Source: Mycobacterium sp.
Lineage (GTDB): Bacteria > Actinomycetota > Actinomycetes > Mycobacteriales > Mycobacteriaceae
Reading direction: 5' to 3'
NCBI GenBank assembly: GCA_023264755.1
Contig: JAHFVB010000238.1
Span: forward strand, 668-7,641
Length of the DNA stretch: 6,974 nucleotides
This document shows positions 5,321 to 6,974 of the stretch, in pieces. Every line of letters begins with the position of its first letter. The first letter of the stretch is position 1. The position numbers were made by a program, and so were the translations under genes. The notes under the pieces are model-generated. The model had not been told where the DNA came from and did not search any database. It saw only the letters and a list, made by a program, of their open reading frames with translations.

Positions 5321-6382
5321 ATGTATCCCCTGCTGAGCAAGCTTCTGTTCCTGGTGCCACCCGAGCGCATCCACACCTGGGTGTTCGCGCTGTTCCGAGT
5401 CGTCACCGCACCGGCCCCGCTGCGGCGCGCCCTGGCGCGCTGGCTCGCCCCGCACGACCCGCTGCTGTCCTCGACCGTGTTCGGCCGCCTCTTCCCCGGC
5501 CCACTCGGGCTGGCCGCCGGGTTCGACAAGGACGGCACGGGCCTGAATGCCTGGGGCGCGTTGGGTTTCGGATACGCCGAGATCGGGACCGTGACGGCCG
5601 CGGCTCAACCGGGCAACCCGAAGCCCAGAATGTTTCGGTTGCCCGCCGACCATGCACTGCTCAACCGGATGGGCTTCAACAACCACGGGGCGGCCGCGCT
5701 CGCCCAGCGGCTGGCCCGCCACAGCTCCGAGGTGCCGATCGCGGTGAACATCGGCAAGACGAAGGTGACGCCGGCCGAACACGCCGTCGCCGACTATGCC
5801 GAGAGCGCAGCGCTGGTGGGTCCGTTGGCCGCCTTCCTGGTGGTCAACGTCAGTTCGCCGAATACGCCGGGGCTGCGCGACCTGCAGGCCGTCGAATCGC
5901 TGCGGCCCATCCTGGCCGCGGTCCGCGCCGCGACGACGACGCCGGTGCTCGTCAAGATCGCACCCGACCTCTCCGATTCCGACATCGACGACATCGCCGA
6001 CCTCGCCGTCGAACTCGGGCTCGCCGGCATCGTCGCGACCAACACGACCATCTCGCGCGCCGGGCTGGTGACCCCCGGAGTGGACGAGCTCGGCCCCGGT
6101 GGCATCTCCGGACGCCCGGTGGCGCAGCGCTCGGCAGAGGTGCTGCGCAGGCTCCACCGCAGGGTGGGCGACCGGCTGGTGCTCATCAGCGTCGGGGGCA
6201 TCGAAACCGTGGACGACGCCTGGGACCGCATCACCTCCGGCGCCTCGCTGCTGCAGGGCTACACCGGCTTCATCTACGGCGGTGGGTTGTGGGCCAAGCA
6301 CATCCACGACGGCCTGGCCCAGCGCCTCCGCCAGGGCGGCTTCGCCTCACTGGCGGACGCGGTGGGTTCGGCCGCGCGCTGA
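5321..6382 (+). CDS. pyrD: Dihydroorotate dehydrogenase (quinone), class 2
   Basis: Oxidises dihydroorotate to orotate in de novo pyrimidine synthesis and passes electrons through FMN to membrane quinone. The 353-residue protein has the class 2 layout. An N-terminal amphipathic helical region (1-45, [19 protein letters not shown]) serves membrane and quinone contact, followed by a TIM barrel. Key positions are visible: GFDKDG with K70, N143 in [17 protein letters not shown] (176-186) with S179 as the catalytic base of class 2 enzymes, K212, N241-T242, and the FMN-phosphate segment SVGGI (290-294) followed by YTGFIYGG (314-321). Nothing essential appears missing. ATG 5321 is used; no strong Shine-Dalgarno is visible, so expression may depend on coupling to the preceding DUF5703 gene 16 nt upstream. 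It converges with the PEBP gene, with 4 bp between stops. Orthologue of Rv2139. Confidence 0.97.
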   Translation: MYPLLSKLLFLVPPERIHTWVFALFRVVTAPAPLRRALARWLAPHDPLLSSTVFGRLFPGPLGLAAGFDKDGTGLNAWGALGFGYAEIGTVTAAAQPGNPKPRMFRLPADHALLNRMGFNNHGAAALAQRLARHSSEVPIAVNIGKTKVTPAEHAVADYAESAALVGPLAAFLVVNVSSPNTPGLRDLQAVESLRPILAAVRAATTTPVLVKIAPDLSDSDIDDIADLAVELGLAGIVATNTTISRAGLVTPGVDELGPGGISGRPVAQRSAEVLRRLHRRVGDRLVLISVGGIETVDDAWDRITSGASLLQGYTGFIYGGGLWAKHIHDGLAQRLRQGGFASLADAVGSAAR

Positions 6383-6386
6383 ACAG

Positions 6387-6914
6387 CTACTTCTGCTCGT
6401 AGGTGCCGTAGATGACCGCGCGGGCGATCGCATGGCTGAACAGGTTGAAGCCTAGGTAGGCGGGGGTGGCACCCTCGGGCAGGTCGAGCTTCTCGACGTC
6501 GACGGCGTGCACCGCGATGAAGTAGCGGTGCGGCCCGTGACCGGCGGGCGGAGCGGCGCCGAGGTAGCGCTTGAGGCCCGCGTCATTGGCCAACGTGATC
6601 GCGTCGCCCGGGAAGCCCTGCTGACTACCGTCGCCGACGCCGGCGGGCAGCTCCGTCACGGTCGCGGGCAGGTTGGCCACCGCCCAGTGCCAAAAGCCGG
6701 ATCCCGTCGGTGCATCCGGGTCGTAGACGGTGACCACGAAGCTGCGCGTCTGCTCCGGGAAGCCCGACCAGCTCAGCTGCGGAGAGATGTCGGCCCCGCC
6801 CGCACCCATGATGCCGCTGACCTGATCGTTGCCCAGCGGCTGGCCATTGGCGACCGACTCGGAGGTCAGGGTGAACGTCGGAAGTTGCGGCAAGTTGTCG
6901 TACGGGGTGGTCAT
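6387..6914 (-). CDS. PEBP / YbhB-YbcL family protein (Rv2140c/TB18.6-like)
   Basis: A 175-residue phosphatidylethanolamine-binding-protein (Raf kinase inhibitor-like) family member. These small cytosolic proteins have an anion-binding pocket. Family landmarks in order: ISPQLSW (43-49), [14 protein letters not shown] (64-77) with D65, D67, P69 and H76 lining the pocket, NLP (81-83), and the GHGPHRY loop (125-131), followed by the C-terminal [11 protein letters not shown] segment. Length is normal for bacterial members. No signal peptide. ATG 6914 is well supported by GAAAGGA about 6 nt upstream. It follows a partial upstream gene by 18 nt and converges on pyrD. From memory the orthologue is Rv2140c (TB18.6); a precise cellular role, and whether it binds a lipid or another anion, cannot be read from sequence. 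Confidence 0.94.
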   Translation of the reverse strand: MTTPYDNLPQLPTFTLTSESVANGQPLGNDQVSGIMGAGGADISPQLSWSGFPEQTRSFVVTVYDPDAPTGSGFWHWAVANLPATVTELPAGVGDGSQQGFPGDAITLANDAGLKRYLGAAPPAGHGPHRYFIAVHAVDVEKLDLPEGATPAYLGFNLFSHAIARAVIYGTYEQK

Positions 6915-6920
6915 GTTTCG

Positions 6921-6927
6921 TCCTTTC
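6921..6927 (-). promoter_or_regulatory. Strong Shine-Dalgarno (GAAAGGA) for the PEBP gene
   Basis: The minus strand reads GAAAGGA six bases before the ATG at 6914, the clearest ribosome-binding site in the window. It fixes the PEBP start. It lies just after the stop codon of the partial upstream frame, consistent with a two-gene transcript. Confidence 0.75.
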
Positions 6928-6932
6928 GAGGA

Positions 6933-6974
6933 TCAACAATTGACGAGAAAGTGCTCGAGTACCTCGGTACCGAA
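6933..6974 (-). CDS. C-terminal end of an upstream gene, possibly M20-family peptidase (partial)
   Basis: The minus strand is open from the window edge for 13 codons, reading FGTEVLEHFLVNC, then TGA at 6935-6933. This could be the last helix of a protein encoded upstream. In M. tuberculosis the gene before the PEBP gene is, from memory, an ArgE/DapE-type M20 peptidase (Rv2141c), and such proteins often end in a similar hydrophobic helix. The evidence is only 13 residues plus synteny, so both existence and identity are tentative. If real, it ends 18 nt before the PEBP ATG and probably shares its transcript. Confidence 0.45.
   Translation of the reverse strand, partial: FGTEVLEHFLVNC

Noticed and set aside
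5264..6307. A 347-codon minus-strand frame opposite pyrD.
   Set aside because: It is an antisense shadow of pyrD, which has every expected active-site residue.
6940..6945. TTGACG on the plus strand as a -35 box for a rightward promoter.
   Set aside because: No TANNNT box at suitable spacing is visible before the window ends, and the same bases fit the end of a minus-strand coding frame.
6964..6973. Palindrome TCGGTACCGA near the right edge as an operator.
   Set aside because: It is short, lies in a probable coding end, and such palindromes are common by chance in GC-rich DNA.

Overview
The window looks like chromosomal core DNA of a high-GC actinobacterium, most probably a Mycobacterium/Mycolicibacterium. 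The evidence is the strong G/C bias at third codon positions, the densely packed genes, and the gene order. From memory, that order matches the M. tuberculosis segment around Rv2133c-Rv2140c: kinase-like protein, DUF3090, phosphoglycerate-mutase-like protein, uppP, a small hypothetical, then lppL, pyrD and a PEBP protein. No mobile element, CRISPR array, tRNA or rRNA is visible, and no stretch above 300 bases lacks a gene.

Left block, minus strand, transcribed from about 3934 down to 1. In transcription order it holds a small mycobacterial hypothetical protein (3934-3623), UppP undecaprenyl-diphosphatase (3596-2757), a histidine-phosphatase/phosphomutase-like protein (2760-2083), a DUF3090 protein with a CxxC...HxC zinc-knuckle-like motif (2025-1435), a PI-kinase-like protein (1451-618) and a GNAT acetyltransferase running off the left edge (581-1). 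UppP and the phosphomutase overlap by 4 nt (GTGA), and DUF3090 and the kinase by 17 nt. A hairpin lies in the 57-nt gap before DUF3090, and a terminator-like hairpin straddles the kinase stop codon. The phosphomutase-DUF3090-kinase trio is a conserved actinobacterial set with no established biochemical role and is the best candidate here for an undescribed system. The GNAT protein has an N-terminal helical region that resembles the GyrA/ParC coiled-coil tower, an unusual pairing.

Centre, plus strand. A 33-bp divergent intergenic region with an 18-bp interrupted inverted repeat separates the left block from lppL (lipoprotein, beta-propeller-like), a DUF5703 small protein (ATGA overlap with lppL) and pyrD (class 2 dihydroorotate dehydrogenase). 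These three look like one operon.

Right end, minus strand. A PEBP/YbhB-type protein converges on pyrD with only 4 bp between stop codons. It is preceded by a clear Shine-Dalgarno sequence and, 18 nt upstream, by what is probably the last 13 codons of another gene, possibly an M20 peptidase judging by remembered synteny.
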